Shown piece after piece: positions 9,573 to 21,100 of a stretch of 64,000 bases of DNA (within the stretch, counting starts at the first letter, position 1; each line of letters begins with the position of its first letter). The translations under genes and the position numbers were made by a program. The DNA comes from Rhabditophanes sp. KR3021 (Eukaryota; Nematoda; Chromadorea; Rhabditida; Alloionematidae): NCBI GenBank assembly GCA_963281155.1, contig CAUJLY010000006.1, positions 3,534,001-3,598,000 of the forward strand, given 5' to 3'. The notes beneath the pieces were generated by a model. The model ran no database searches. It was not told the origin of the DNA and saw nothing but the letters and a program-made list of their open reading frames with translations.

Positions 9573-10411
9573 ATGTTGAGGATTGATGTTATTACTTATT
9601 TTGTCCTTAGTATTTGTTTAAAGTTGGGGTTTAGTTGTATGCCAGGTGGAATTGGTGTGTCTTATAATTATGATTCTAACTCATATCCTCAAGACTCTAC
9701 TTGCGCAAGATTAGGTTGTATAAGTGGATACGAATGTACTTATACCGGTAATTGCGTTCTGACTAAAACCAAAGCTTTAAGTGCTTCTAATGCGAAAGAG
9801 TATAATAATATGTTTGAGCGAGTTAATGAACCGTCAAATTCGAAAATTCCTATGGTCAACCAAAAAGTATTAATACCTATTCCTGAAGATATCAAAGCTG
9901 GTCAAGAGAAAATGGTCCCAATGAATCAGCCCGAACATCGTGTACCACCTTTGGACAAGACTAGGTTTTTTGGCAGAAATTATCGCCCAGCCCCATTTAT
10001 AACACCGGATTTTATATTTAAACAATGTTGTATAGACAGAAACATTCCGGATTCTTGTCGCCGTAAATGCACCTACCAGACATACACAAAAGAAGCGGTA
10101 AGTAAATAAATAGTTTAACTTGTAATGTGAGCAAACGACTTTAGGTATTACAAATGTATTTTGGTAAAGATGATTGTCCAATTTCATATGCTCGCGAATT
10201 ACACTTCTGTGCAGCCCAGGGACAAGATCACACAGAGTGTTGTCGTTCAAATTCAGTCGCCTCGACAGTAGCTCAAGATAAGTGTTTAGTATTTTGCGAT
10301 CAAAGACCAGGAAAAATTACAAACCTTGACATAAGTTATATTCATTGTTTTACTCAATTTGAAAATATCAAACAATGTTTCTCACAAAGAAAAAGAAACC
10401 AAACTAAATGA
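9573..10411 (+). CDS. secreted DB-module protein
   Basis: Exons 9573-10097 and 10145-10411 (47-bp intron, GTAAGT ... CTTTAG) give 263 residues. Residues 1-22 are a signal peptide (hydrophobic core then GFSCMPGG). A short Cys-rich section follows (CARLGCISGYECTYTGNC), then a Pro-rich linker. The C-terminal ~110 residues are a DB module (PF01682), a nematode-typical 12-Cys domain: CCIDRNIPDSCRRKCTY, CAAQGQDHTECCR, CLVFCDQRPG. The DB module is found in secreted and surface proteins of nematodes and has no assigned biochemical role. The splice falls inside the module and restores the Cys pattern. Function beyond secretion is unknown. Confidence 0.85.
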
Positions 10412-10553
10412 AGCGTATCGTTTAAATACATATATTTAATAATTATATTGTTACAATGTCATATATTTGTAGTAAGTATTATAAAAAACATTTATAACGG
10501 TTAGTGAGATTATTTAAAGCAATTAATATGTTTGTAATATATACATTATTTCG

Positions 10554-13199
10554 TCATGCCAATTTAAAAATATGCCCGCTGATTGTGTAATCCTGACAGG
10601 AATCCTTCTTGAAGGGATAAGAGATTGGGGCTCCATTTTCCTTGAATTTGTCAGTTAACTCTAGTCTATAGTCAATTCCATTAACAATGGTTGTATAGAA
10701 CAATGCCGTGTAAACTTCTTGAAGTGTTATAGAAACTCGCACAAACCGATTGTAATAAGCATACTTATTTGATAAAATTAAAGTTTTTGATGAAACTTCG
10801 TTTTTCTGAGAATCATTTTCAGTTAAGCAAATTGATGGGACCATTAAAAACTCAATTAATTTCTTCTTGTCAATGAATGGTATTTGAACAACTCCACTGT
10901 GTGCATACTTTTTCCCATTTAAGTCAATTGTAACGTTTCTTGGATAAAATTCAGCAATTTCACAGTTTTCATCAGTCACAAATCGAATCCAATCTTTTGG
11001 AATGACATTAATCCCAGAAGGTGGTATAGTAGCCATTAGCTGTTCAAGTTGAGTAAAAGGTTTTGTTAAACAGTCAAATTCGATTGAATGATTTTCAACA
11101 TTTGTAAAATCAGAACTGAAGGGAGCGTATAGGTATGGATAAAAGTAGTCCCAAGAAGGGCAAACTTGGCAATAGAAATATTCGCTCATCCAACACAATC
11201 CGTCAAGATAAGCATTGCACATGTTTTCAATGAAACTTTCTTCCCCGAAGTTTGGATGTTTCCCAAACTTTTCAATAAGATAAGTTCCCTTGATAGTGAG
11301 ATCATTTGTGCTCCCAAACTCAGTATAATCATCTGTGATAACTTCAAAACTACCGTCGTCTGAAGCATTAGTATTTTTTTCTAGAGCAACGTTAACTTCT
11401 TCAGCAATATTCTCAAAATCGTCGTCTTTGACCTCTAAGTAGATGTCTTTGAATGATTCTATAATTTGCTGCTGGATCAATTCATCATTCATTTTCTCAA
11501 TCATTTCATCAATTTTGTTTTTTCCAAACTTTCTTTTCTTGCGTTTAGCCAAGGTATTAATTCGGGCAATCTCTTGCTCACCAATATCTTTTAGAATGAG
11601 AGCAAGTTTGTATTTGTCTATTTGCCCCTTGTTTGTAAGGTAATTATCCCATTTCGAAGCTCTTTGTTTGTATAAGCGAATTAAGACATCAGTTGTACCT
11701 TGTTGGAGATCCAAAGATGGCAATGGTGGCAAGTAATCATTTCCAGTCATAGAACATAAGAAAACATAATCGTCGATTATTCTTTCCGGATCAAATTCAT
11801 AGCCATGGCATTTTATATGAAGATCTTTAACCAAGCATTCTCTTAAAAGGTTTAAATCAACATAAATGAATTGTTGGACAAATTTACTGCTCTCGGCATT
11901 TTTAACAAAGGGATTAATTTTTCTGTTGCGTTTCATAACTTCACTATTATCATAAGCTCTTCTGTTTGCCAGGACAAAATTTTTCTGCCCTTTTTCAGTA
12001 ATGAACAACATATTTTTTTGATGAGTAGATAATCCAAGTAAAATTAAATGGGAGTCGATTCCAAATATAGCATGAGATGTGGTTGGCAAGTAGTTAGGAT
12101 ATGACTTTAACGCTTGAATATAACTTATAATTTTATGCTTAGTTTCTCCTGGAGAAGAGGAGTCACTAAATACTACAAGACATTTGTTCCATTCTTTGTC
12201 AAGTTCCAATTTCCTTCCAATGTAGTATTTAATGGCCTTGTTTACGGTTTGCATAAACTTAGTTCCTGGATGAATGTTGTTTTGGTCAAACCAGTCACAA
12301 TTTTTTAATGAATCAATATCAGTCTTTGTAAACATAGATTCTTTTGTCCATTCTCCCTTTTCCAAAGATTCGCTTTTTTGAAGTTCCATTCTGTATGAAT
12401 CAGCTCTGACGGCATTAAGTTTTGCCATTGGTACTACTCCATCAATTGCAATGAAGATAAGTTTTGTCGGATTGATGCTCAGGACCAAGTTTTCAACATA
12501 CTCCCAAATAGCATTCAAGATGTCATGAATAGTTGATGGCGGTGGTCCATAAATTGGCAAACATGCGGCTTTAATAATGGGGTTCATGTCAATATAAAGC
12601 ATATCACTTAAAGAAAGATTACTATTGAGCTCGTTTCGTGCCTTTAAGACTTTAATTAAAGTTTCCTTTTCTTCTTTGGGGATAGGAATGATAGTGTATT
12701 TTGGTTTGGACGGACCTGCTACTAAAGTGCTATCACTTTCTGGAATTAGGACAAAGGTAGTTTTTTCTTTCTCTGGGCCATCAAATGGCGTAGGTGCTCC
12801 TTTCTCTGTGTATGAAGTAACAGTTTTATCATGTTTCTCTGAGCTTTCAAGTGATGTAGCTTTTATTCCATTTAGCCAAGATAATACATTTTCTTCTTTC
12901 TCCTTGTCACAAATTTTATCTGAAACAATGGGAACATGGAAATAATTATCTCCTTTATCGAAGTAGTTATCCTTCTGTTCGTGGAATTTTTGAACAGATG
13001 CATTTTTCTGCTTCTTTTGAGATTTATTAGGTTTTCCATTTTTTTTGTTGGACGCAGAATTATCTTCTTTTGGACCCATTTTCACTTTTTCCAAAGGTTC
13101 TCGTTCATCATACTGGCAAGCAACTTGGGGAACTGGAACATCGCTTACTATATTAGGATAGCGCTTGGTGACCTGAGCAAAATAGTTGTTTATGCCCAT
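10554..13199 (-). CDS. divergent XRN2-like 5'-3' exoribonuclease paralogue, probably catalytically dead
   Basis: Single exon, 881 residues. The N-terminus MGINNYFAQVTKRYP matches the XRN start. The conserved core then reads LYIDMN (D204), AIDGVVPMAK (D253, K260), SPGETKHKI (E352), FGIDSHLI (D382) and GNDYLPPLPSLD (D488), with the XRN2 C-terminal region (LNGKKYAHSGVVQIPF). XRN2 degrades 5'-monophosphate RNA in the nucleus and helps terminate Pol II. Here the second Glu of GEGEHK is Lys354 and the second Asp of GLDAD is His384. Three residues of the 5'-phosphate pocket (Gln97, Arg100 and Arg101 of canonical XRN1) are Val264, Asp267 and Ser268. About 150 Lys/Ser/Glu-rich residues are inserted between the N-terminal helix and the first catalytic Asp. 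Absence of introns could reflect retroposition. A second, canonical XRN2 gene is expected elsewhere. Confidence 0.85.
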   Translation of the reverse strand: MGINNYFAQVTKRYPNIVSDVPVPQVACQYDEREPLEKVKMGPKEDNSASNKKNGKPNKSQKKQKNASVQKFHEQKDNYFDKGDNYFHVPIVSDKICDKEKEENVLSWLNGIKATSLESSEKHDKTVTSYTEKGAPTPFDGPEKEKTTFVLIPESDSTLVAGPSKPKYTIIPIPKEEKETLIKVLKARNELNSNLSLSDMLYIDMNPIIKAACLPIYGPPPSTIHDILNAIWEYVENLVLSINPTKLIFIAIDGVVPMAKLNAVRADSYRMELQKSESLEKGEWTKESMFTKTDIDSLKNCDWFDQNNIHPGTKFMQTVNKAIKYYIGRKLELDKEWNKCLVVFSDSSSPGETKHKIISYIQALKSYPNYLPTTSHAIFGIDSHLILLGLSTHQKNMLFITEKGQKNFVLANRRAYDNSEVMKRNRKINPFVKNAESSKFVQQFIYVDLNLLRECLVKDLHIKCHGYEFDPERIIDDYVFLCSMTGNDYLPPLPSLDLQQGTTDVLIRLYKQRASKWDNYLTNKGQIDKYKLALILKDIGEQEIARINTLAKRKKRKFGKNKIDEMIEKMNDELIQQQIIESFKDIYLEVKDDDFENIAEEVNVALEKNTNASDDGSFEVITDDYTEFGSTNDLTIKGTYLIEKFGKHPNFGEESFIENMCNAYLDGLCWMSEYFYCQVCPSWDYFYPYLYAPFSSDFTNVENHSIEFDCLTKPFTQLEQLMATIPPSGINVIPKDWIRFVTDENCEIAEFYPRNVTIDLNGKKYAHSGVVQIPFIDKKKLIEFLMVPSICLTENDSQKNEVSSKTLILSNKYAYYNRFVRVSITLQEVYTALFYTTIVNGIDYRLELTDKFKENGAPISYPFKKDSCQDYTISGHIFKLA

Positions 13200-15332
13200 C
13201 TAAAAGAAAATGTATACTTGTCAACAAATATGCATACTGACCTTTATTCCCAGCCCCCGAACAAATGATGAATATAATCTATAATTAGAATATTATTATT
13301 GTTTATGACGAAAGAGAGTATTTCATATCACGGGTGAACATATAAAAATTACATACTCTTACCAAAAGTAAATGCATATAACTCTTCTGCCAAGATATTG
13401 AATGAATAGGTGGAAGTGTTAACAGATACAATTTTATCAAACAAAATTGTTGTTTATTTACACATACTAGTAAGACCACATTTACCATATAGGATACAAC
13501 AATATTAAGCAAAAGTTATATATAAAGAGAGCTTTAATAGTATAGACCCGAATAAATGCATACAAATTGGCTGTATTTAAAATAATATCCCATCCAGAGG
13601 GTAACATTATTTTATACAGGTGTTATCGGCATACTACTACTTTAAGTGAAATGTAATAGTGCTTTATAAAACCTTATCTATTTACCAACAAATAGTCGAA
13701 GACAATTTTGCAATAAATGTATAAAGAGAATAGAAAGAACTTGGAATGAAAGCAAGCGAAAAAGAGAAAGGCTTTTAATTAAAATCTATCAATCTATTGC
13801 TAGGCAACGATATAAAATTATTAAATATTTTAAAGTTCCAAGTATTAATACTAAAAAATATAAATGACTGTCTTAAATGGAAAATTTGTTGACATTTCAT
13901 TAATTATATAAATAAATAAATTTAATGCCATAGGTATCAACCCAAATATCAACAAAAAACTCAATAATTTATATTCAATTTTAATGTGTCGAGTGATATA
14001 AAATATAATAAAACTCGAATATGTATATGTTCAGATAGACATTATAAAGTGAAAACGAATTTAGTATGCATCAACGTATTATAGTTGGCTTTATAACGAA
14101 ATTCAAAGGCAGACCAGAATTATGGATTTGTTTTTACGCCGAAAAAGAACACCCATATAGTTTGAGAGAAGACGCCAAATGAATGCTAGCCCATTTGCTA
14201 TAGTTAATTACAAGAACCCTTCATTTTGAATGAGAATATGCAGTTTATAAAAAGAGTGTTGTCAAATCAATTATGTCTAAATACAGTTACCAAAATAAAT
14301 ACATTGTTGAGAGCTTGTATCACTACTTTCGATAGAATAATATGTATAACATAATATTATTTTAAATAACGATTATTAGGAATGTATATTACATGCTACG
14401 ATTGTTTATGAGACGCTCACTTAACAACAGCATCTATTGGAAAGATTATTTATAAAAAAACACTATTTATAAAAACAATTATACTATTTGTATGTAGCAA
14501 ACTTTGTTGACGAATAATAAGGACAATTCTAGCTTAAAATAAAGATTAAAATGCATTCATTCTTTAAAAAACTCTGATAGATTCGGCATAAAAATATTAA
14601 AATGAAATAAACCTTGTGAGAGAACTAGAAAGCTTTCTTAGCTCATCAATTAATTTGGAGAGTTTTTTAGATTGTCCGTTAAGATTATTTTGAAAATAAT
14701 GAACCTATACGATTTTGTCAAAAAAGTATATTTATAGTTTCACCATTTATAATATTATATTTTAAAGAACTCGACTTTATTTTATCTAAAATTTTCATAA
14801 TTTTTGTGAACACTATTTAAATATTGAAAAAATTAATTTAGTTTTTATACAGACCAGATTCGGAATACACCTTTTCAAGGCTTTTTTTATCATTGCCTTG
14901 CATCCGGTCTATCTCTAACCAAATGAGATTTTAACTTTCTACATAAGAGCGTTGACTAATATAAACTTATTTTGGCACTTATAAACATACTACAAAAAAA
15001 TATTTCTTCTACCACTTGTGGTCTACCTTATTAGTCGTCCTAGCAAGCGAACCCCTTAAGCCCTTGATTTCATAAATATGCCACTAGACTCTACAAACTA
15101 GTGCAAACAGTTTTTTCATAACATCAGTTTAAGGCTCATTCCCAGAGCAAGTCTGGGAAAAGTCAAGTCTTCAACCCTATGAACAATATTGCGATGAAAA
15201 CTTTATTGATACACGATTTTTAGGGCTCAAGCACGAGACTAATTTTTAGTAGGTTAAAACTGCAACATAGTATTTTTGGAATAAAAGCTTTTATTTTTTA
15301 AACATGTGTAAGCAGATTTTTAATAACTATAT
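13200..15332. other. intergenic, 2.1 kb, XRN2-like promoter side
   Basis: No coding exon, RNA gene or repeat that I can support. AT-rich throughout, with stops in all frames. Confidence 0.4.
15290..15295 (-). terminator. poly(A) signal of LRAT/NC-like gene
   Basis: TTTATT on the plus strand, which is AATAAA on the gene strand, 38 bp past its stop codon. Confidence 0.5.
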
Positions 15333-16613
15333 TTAAACCTTTCGCTGATTGGATAATAGTAATTCATTCATATTCTGAACACCTGTGCTACAGAAAGTAG
15401 AAAAAGCTGCATAATTTCCTTCATCCAAAGCAAAAGGCTGTCTATTTCCATTAGGTAGTTCACCGGTTTTAAGAAATTGTTCAGCACGGTTGGCGACTTC
15501 AGAAAACGAATATGGACGGTACCAAAAATTCTGAAAAAAAAATCAGCATTATAAATTGTAACATACCGCCAAATAAAAATCCAAATGACTTGTGTTGCTG
15601 AACTGACTTTGAATGTTGCTTTTGTGAACCTGTAAAGGATTGTCTGAATCAACATCTTTGGTCACATGGATAATCTATAAATATTAAGTATGAATAAAAG
15701 CAATTTTGATACCTCATTATTTCCAACATAAATTCCAAACACTAATGAATTATCACTTGGTTTTTTAGTTCCAACAGCTTGCCCTGGTGTCAGATAAACA
15801 TCAAGATCATTGATATACTTTTCTGGAATTTTTTGAATATTGGGCATCTGTGAAACTTCAATCCAACGCTCATGTTCCAGCATGTTGTTTAAATTTGCCC
15901 TGGAAAATAATCTTAATTGTGCTTAAATAAAAATACTTACAAAGCATAATCTCCATTATTTTGTTTCAAATGATTAATAATTTTTGTTGCGCGTAGTTTC
16001 TGAGCATTATCCCGAAATTTGATAAAGTATGGTTTTCTTGAGCCTAATTTGGACTCATCAAGAAACAAGTATCCATGACGAGTAGCATCAATTTCACACT
16101 ATAGATAGGTACATCTAAATTATTCCTTTCAATAAAACACTTACAGAAATGACTTCAAAATGCTGACCACTATAGGTGATATCTTTTGTTTTTTGTATAA
16201 CAGATGGTTCCAAAGAATTAGTCTTAACAAACAACTCAACAGCATTTTCAAAATTATCCGTTTGGCCTAAGTTGATAAGTATTAATCTAAAAGGATTAAA
16301 ACCAATTACCTTCCAATCTATTTTTATGTTCCTCAATATATTCACAACACGCACAGAGTGTTAACTTTTGTACTGGATGGTCATCTGCTTTAGCACATTC
16401 ATTATTACATTCAGATTCATAATATAAACGAACTGCGTACCAAGCAAACTAAAATATAAATCATTCATTTTAATTATCATTAAATTAACTTTCCCCAGTA
16501 ATGACAAAGCAAAACTTTTCTCCATCAGGCTTTTCCCCGTAGATTCTCTTATATTCGTTAGCAATATAAGGCAAGGAAATTGCCCTTGTAATACAATCGT
16601 TAAATTTGTCCAT
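15333..16613 (-). CDS. LRAT/NC-domain-like protein lacking the catalytic Cys
   Basis: Seven exons on the minus strand: 16613-16506 (or 16490), 16448-16310, 16266-16145, 16098-15941, 15899-15713, 15674-15567 and 15530-15333; about 339 residues. The C-terminal third follows the LRAT/NlpC-P60 fold: LTPGQAVGTK, then FGIYVGNNEIIHVTKD (family HxGIYVGDGxVIH), then AEQFLKTGE and EGNYAAFSTFCSTG (family NNCEDFAIYCKTG). The catalytic Cys of NCE is Tyr here, and the His before GIYVG is Phe, so acyltransferase or peptidase activity is unlikely. The N-terminal ~220 residues are unrecognised. The exon 1 to 2 junction is awkward: the best donor (AAA|GTTAAT, 16489) is out of phase, while a weaker GTCATT donor at 16505 fits. 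All other junctions check. Confidence 0.6.
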
Positions 16614-17457
16614 GCTTTAAAAAATAGAAGCAACTAATCGAAAGATCTAAAACAACCCAACTTATAACGTTTAAATTCGGTTTAAGACATTACTTTAAAG
16701 AAAAAGATAACTTATCAATCTTTGCAGCCATAAGAAACTCTCTTAATCGCACAAATAAAGCATAAAAAACAAAGATTGTTAAAGAAAGATTATAGTTATT
16801 ATTATTGATGAATTGTATACTTGATTACTGCAAATTTAATTTTATTACGATGCTTAAATCAGTTGCCTATGACTTATTTTCAATATGTAACAATTGGTTC
16901 TAGCTGATTCAACATTTCTCAAAATTAATATTTCTTTCCGTAAACTACCTGATAACTAAAAATGTTATAATTTTTAATATTAAAAAGAGAATGCTAATTT
17001 GGAGATATAAAGCTAAATTTGTGAATACTAAAAGTATCAAAGTTGATGTTTGGTAAGTTAACATTTTTTAACCTATATTTCATAAGAAGGGTAAAAAATA
17101 GTTGATTATAAGCAATAAAAGTCAAAACATTTTTCATCTCGATCTTCAATCATGCATTTGTAACTATACAATAAACAGGTACTCAACTACTTATACTTGA
17201 TTATATTCATTTAATATCCTAAAAATGAAGTATTCAAGGTTGAGTACTCTTATTATCAAGTGAAACCTTCCAATTATTGTGGATTTGAAAATTTAGAGGA
17301 ATCATTCAATTTTATGAGGCAAATAATACGATAACTATATTAGATCCATTTCTTTTTAATTAAATGTTTTATAATATTAAGAACTGAAGTCGAAAAGGAC
17401 AAAGCAAAATATATTAAAGACAATTTCAACTCAAAAAGACAGATAAATCTAAATGGT
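16614..17457. other. intergenic, Rab 3' side to LRAT/NC-like promoter
   Basis: No coding signal found. Contains the Rab 3' UTR on its left and the LRAT/NC-like promoter on its right. Confidence 0.4.
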
Positions 17458-18178
17458 TTAAACAAAAGTTGGAGATGGTTTGCTTGTTCCTCCATTGCAA
17501 CAAGTGCTGGCAGCATTGCTAAATGATGAAGAATCCGATTTGTCATTGATAACAACACCGTCAATGTGGAAAGCTCCATATGCTGAGTCATCATTGTCTT
17601 GGTTTGTGTTGGATTGTAGCAAGCGGTCGCGCATCAAAGTTGCTAAATCCACGAAGGCATCATCACAATTAATACCCGTTTTTGCGCTAACTTCATACAA
17701 TGAAATGCCAGTCTTTTTTGCGAAACTAAATTAAATTGATATTCGCTTAAATTGAGTTTTATACTTACTTTTCGGCTCTATTAAAATCTACTTTACGTTC
17801 ATCTTCTAGATCGGCTTTGTTGCCAACTAGAACAAGGACTGCGTTACTTGGGGCATTTATTTTTATTTGGTTCAGCCAATACTTCTCAATATTTTCAAAT
17901 GATTTTTCATCTGTCAGATCAAAAACACACATAATACCATGGGCTGAATGGTAGTATGAATTATAAATTGTTCTGTATCGTTCCATCCCAGCCGTATCCC
18001 ACAGCTCTAAGCGAACAGTATCCTTCCCTAATTTAATTGTTTTCAATTTAAAATCCACTCCCAGAGTACTAATATGATCATTTCTGAATTTATTCTCAGC
18101 AAATCGCAATAGAATACAAGACTTTCCACAATTATGGTCTCCGACAACTACGATTTTAAATAAATAATCATAACTCAT
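17458..18178 (-). CDS. Rab-family small GTPase with atypical switch II and C-terminus
   Basis: Exons 18178-17769 and 17725-17458 (41-bp intron) give 225 residues. It has all G motifs: GDHNCGKS (13-20), T38 in STLGVDF, WDTAGMERYR (60-69), NKAD and SAK. It is closest to the Rab1/8/10 group (MSYDYLFKIVVVGD). Rabs recruit effectors to membranes in the GTP state. Two key features differ. The catalytic Gln of DTAGQE is Met65, which in Rabs normally lowers GTP hydrolysis. The usual terminal CC/CxC is absent: CysCys at 212-213 is followed by 12 more residues ending PSPTFV, so geranylgeranylation by the standard route is doubtful. No further exon restoring a prenyl motif was found. An in-frame ATG at 18223 would add 15 residues, but MSYDY is the family start. 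Confidence 0.85.
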
Positions 18179-21100
18179 TGTTACCAAAATAACTGAACAG
18201 GTACTTAATTTCTCTTTGTACAAATAAAATAGTTAATTAAATCTTTGATTTATTTATGAAATAAATTAATAGAATTAAATGAAGATTCTGGAAATTAATT
18301 AACAAAATATTAGTAGATTACATTGGATTATTATCTTTGTAATGTCTTTTATCACTTTAAAAAGAGATGTTACATTTAATTGGTTGGAAAAAATACGGAA
18401 TGCATTAACGTCAAGATAGACAAACTTCAAGTTTGGAAAAAGGACTATACAATGGGAAAAGAGTTTAAATATGGTCGTAGTATGTTACTCTTTTAGTGCA
18501 CAATCAAGCAAATTGCTACACTGTCTCATACGTTGTTGTACAAGTCTAATATATCCAAATGGGGTTGATTATAAACGTACTAGCCTAGGTATGGCTATAC
18601 TAAGATATTATATAAACTGTAGCACTGCATATTATGTTCCACAAAATCAAGGTTAACACTATTTGAGATAGAACGAAGTAAATCACTCGTATTTTTGTTT
18701 TCTTAAGGTAAAACTATAAATAATGTACTTGCGTGAATCATCCAATATAAATATATACATTTATGCAATTATACTACAAAAATAAAGTTGCAACAATAAT
18801 TTATCACCAAACAATTAAGAGGCAAAGTTCACTATATAGAAAGAATTCAGATCTAGCATAAATTATGCAATTTAAAGACTCACTAAACCCAAATCACAAA
18901 AAGTATTGCAGATTAAACCCTAATTGCAAAAGAATTGCAGATTAAAGTTAAGATTAGGATAAAATAAATCAAGATTAATTATGTGCTTAGTACGTATTTT
19001 GCCATATGTATACTTGTGTTTTATAAAAATCAAGACATCGGAAAGTGTACGTTGAGTGTCAAACTATGAAAACAATTGTAACGTGGTCTATCCTTTTTAC
19101 TAATCATTGTTGGCTTTGGACACTATCTAAATATGTAACACCTGCGAGTAAATACAATATTTGGTGAATGTCTCAGAAAGTACTTTAACAAAATCAAGAG
19201 GCATCTGTGAAAACGCGTTATATTATTAGAAGACGTTTTTTGATAAAACGCAATGGTAAGGAACAAATACATATAAATCTTTTCAATAACTCATATATAT
19301 TAATATATAACTCTTATATCTATTTATAATACATGCAGAACAGTTATTGTTCGTAATATGAGTTTTAATAACCAAACAATTAATATGATTGAAGAAATAA
19401 TTTGGCAAAATAGCGTGCACCACGACTAATGGTAAGGTGAAGAGAAGGGAAAATACTAGAGAAAGAAAATAATATCAATCTGTATGTATAGAAAACTGAT
19501 CTTATTTACTTGTAAGCAAAATGAATTAGTACATATTTGAGTAAACATTTGAATTGATGGAAGTGTGGTTTCGACAAAACAATAGTTAAATTTTCAGGGT
19601 TAATCAATGTTTTAATGCTAGGGTTTTGATCGCGTTAGTTTGAAAGACAAAAATATGCATTAGTAAAAGTTGCTGATAATTAGTTTGTTAAATAATTGTT
19701 GCAGGAATAATTTTCTCTCAATAGTATTTATAGCAATTTATACTAATTTAATCAAACAGTACTACACTATGTTTATATTGACAGAAAATAGTAATAGAAT
19801 GATAAAAATTTCACTCACTAAAAGCAGATTCAAATAAATCATTTGATCGAACCTTATACTTGTTAGAAACACTTTCAATGACAACAATCGAGACATTTTA
19901 TCAGGTAGTGGTGCAATTTACCATTTGTATATAAAATAAATATTTTAACTTCGAACGGAAGTATAATAGTATAAATACAAAATGTAAGCTTTACAAATAT
20001 TTTCTTAAATATAAATGCAATTTTATTGAACTATAAATAAGTATTTCGAATATGAATATAGAAATCAAACGCACTTTAAGCATCATTTAATGATTATCTT
20101 CTGAAAGTTATAATCGTAGAAAAATATAAAGACGTTTTCATCTAAATACAATATATCATGTAATATGCATTAACAAATGATTGATGATAGTAAACTAATC
20201 AAATAAGTATTTTAAAACACGATAAGTCATTGGCCGATAAAAAACTCATGTTTATGCTGGGTGCGCTTACATATAAACTAATTGCTTTCAATTTCTTACT
20301 TTTTTGATGTACGTAGGTGTAAATTATCTTTTCAATTTTGATTGATAAAGTTGCTTTGGGAATAGTTGAAAGAAGTAGAAACTATGCTGACCAAGTTGGA
20401 TACTTAAAATATTAATTTTTTATGAGAACGTCACTCAACCATGCACTACCTCTTTAAAAGAGATCTTTAAAATTTATAAATAGGCTATTTTTAAATAATT
20501 TAAAATAATTTTGGATAATTAGTTTTGAAGTCTTTCATCTTACAAACTTGATTATTTAATTGTTATTCATTCATTCATTAACATAATTAATGTTGCCAAC
20601 AGTTGCATTGCTTTAAAACTCTTATTGCACGGTTTTAATCAATTGATATCACCTAAAGATGTTGTAAAATAAATAAAACTAAATATTTCAAATTTTATTG
20701 CATTTTTATCCTTCTATATATTCTTAAACACCAAATTCTGGTTAATCAAAAGAATTAATTAAATATATGTACATATACAATACTTTAATTGGGAATATCT
20801 TAAGAATGGAGTTATATCTTGAAATGGGCCAACTTTTATATGCATGTCTTTTTCATATATTCTCTCAACAGCAAGGCTGTTCACAGCTGCCCAAAAATTC
20901 AATTATAATTATGTTAAAGTCCATATAGCTTTAATTTAATATAAATATGCAATTGCGCCAATTCGTTTTAACTCTTAGAACCGTTATATCGTTCCTAGTT
21001 TATAAGACTTTCTCACAGTTCGTCATGATTCTTTAATTTCTTAGTCCATTTCCGGAATATATACATACACATATCTATATTAGATATATAAATGATACAT

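Noticed and set aside
13303..13512. 69-codon minus-strand frame upstream of the XRN2-like gene, as a possible extra exon
   Set aside because: The XRN2-like protein already begins with the family N-terminus MGINNYF; no donor in phase.
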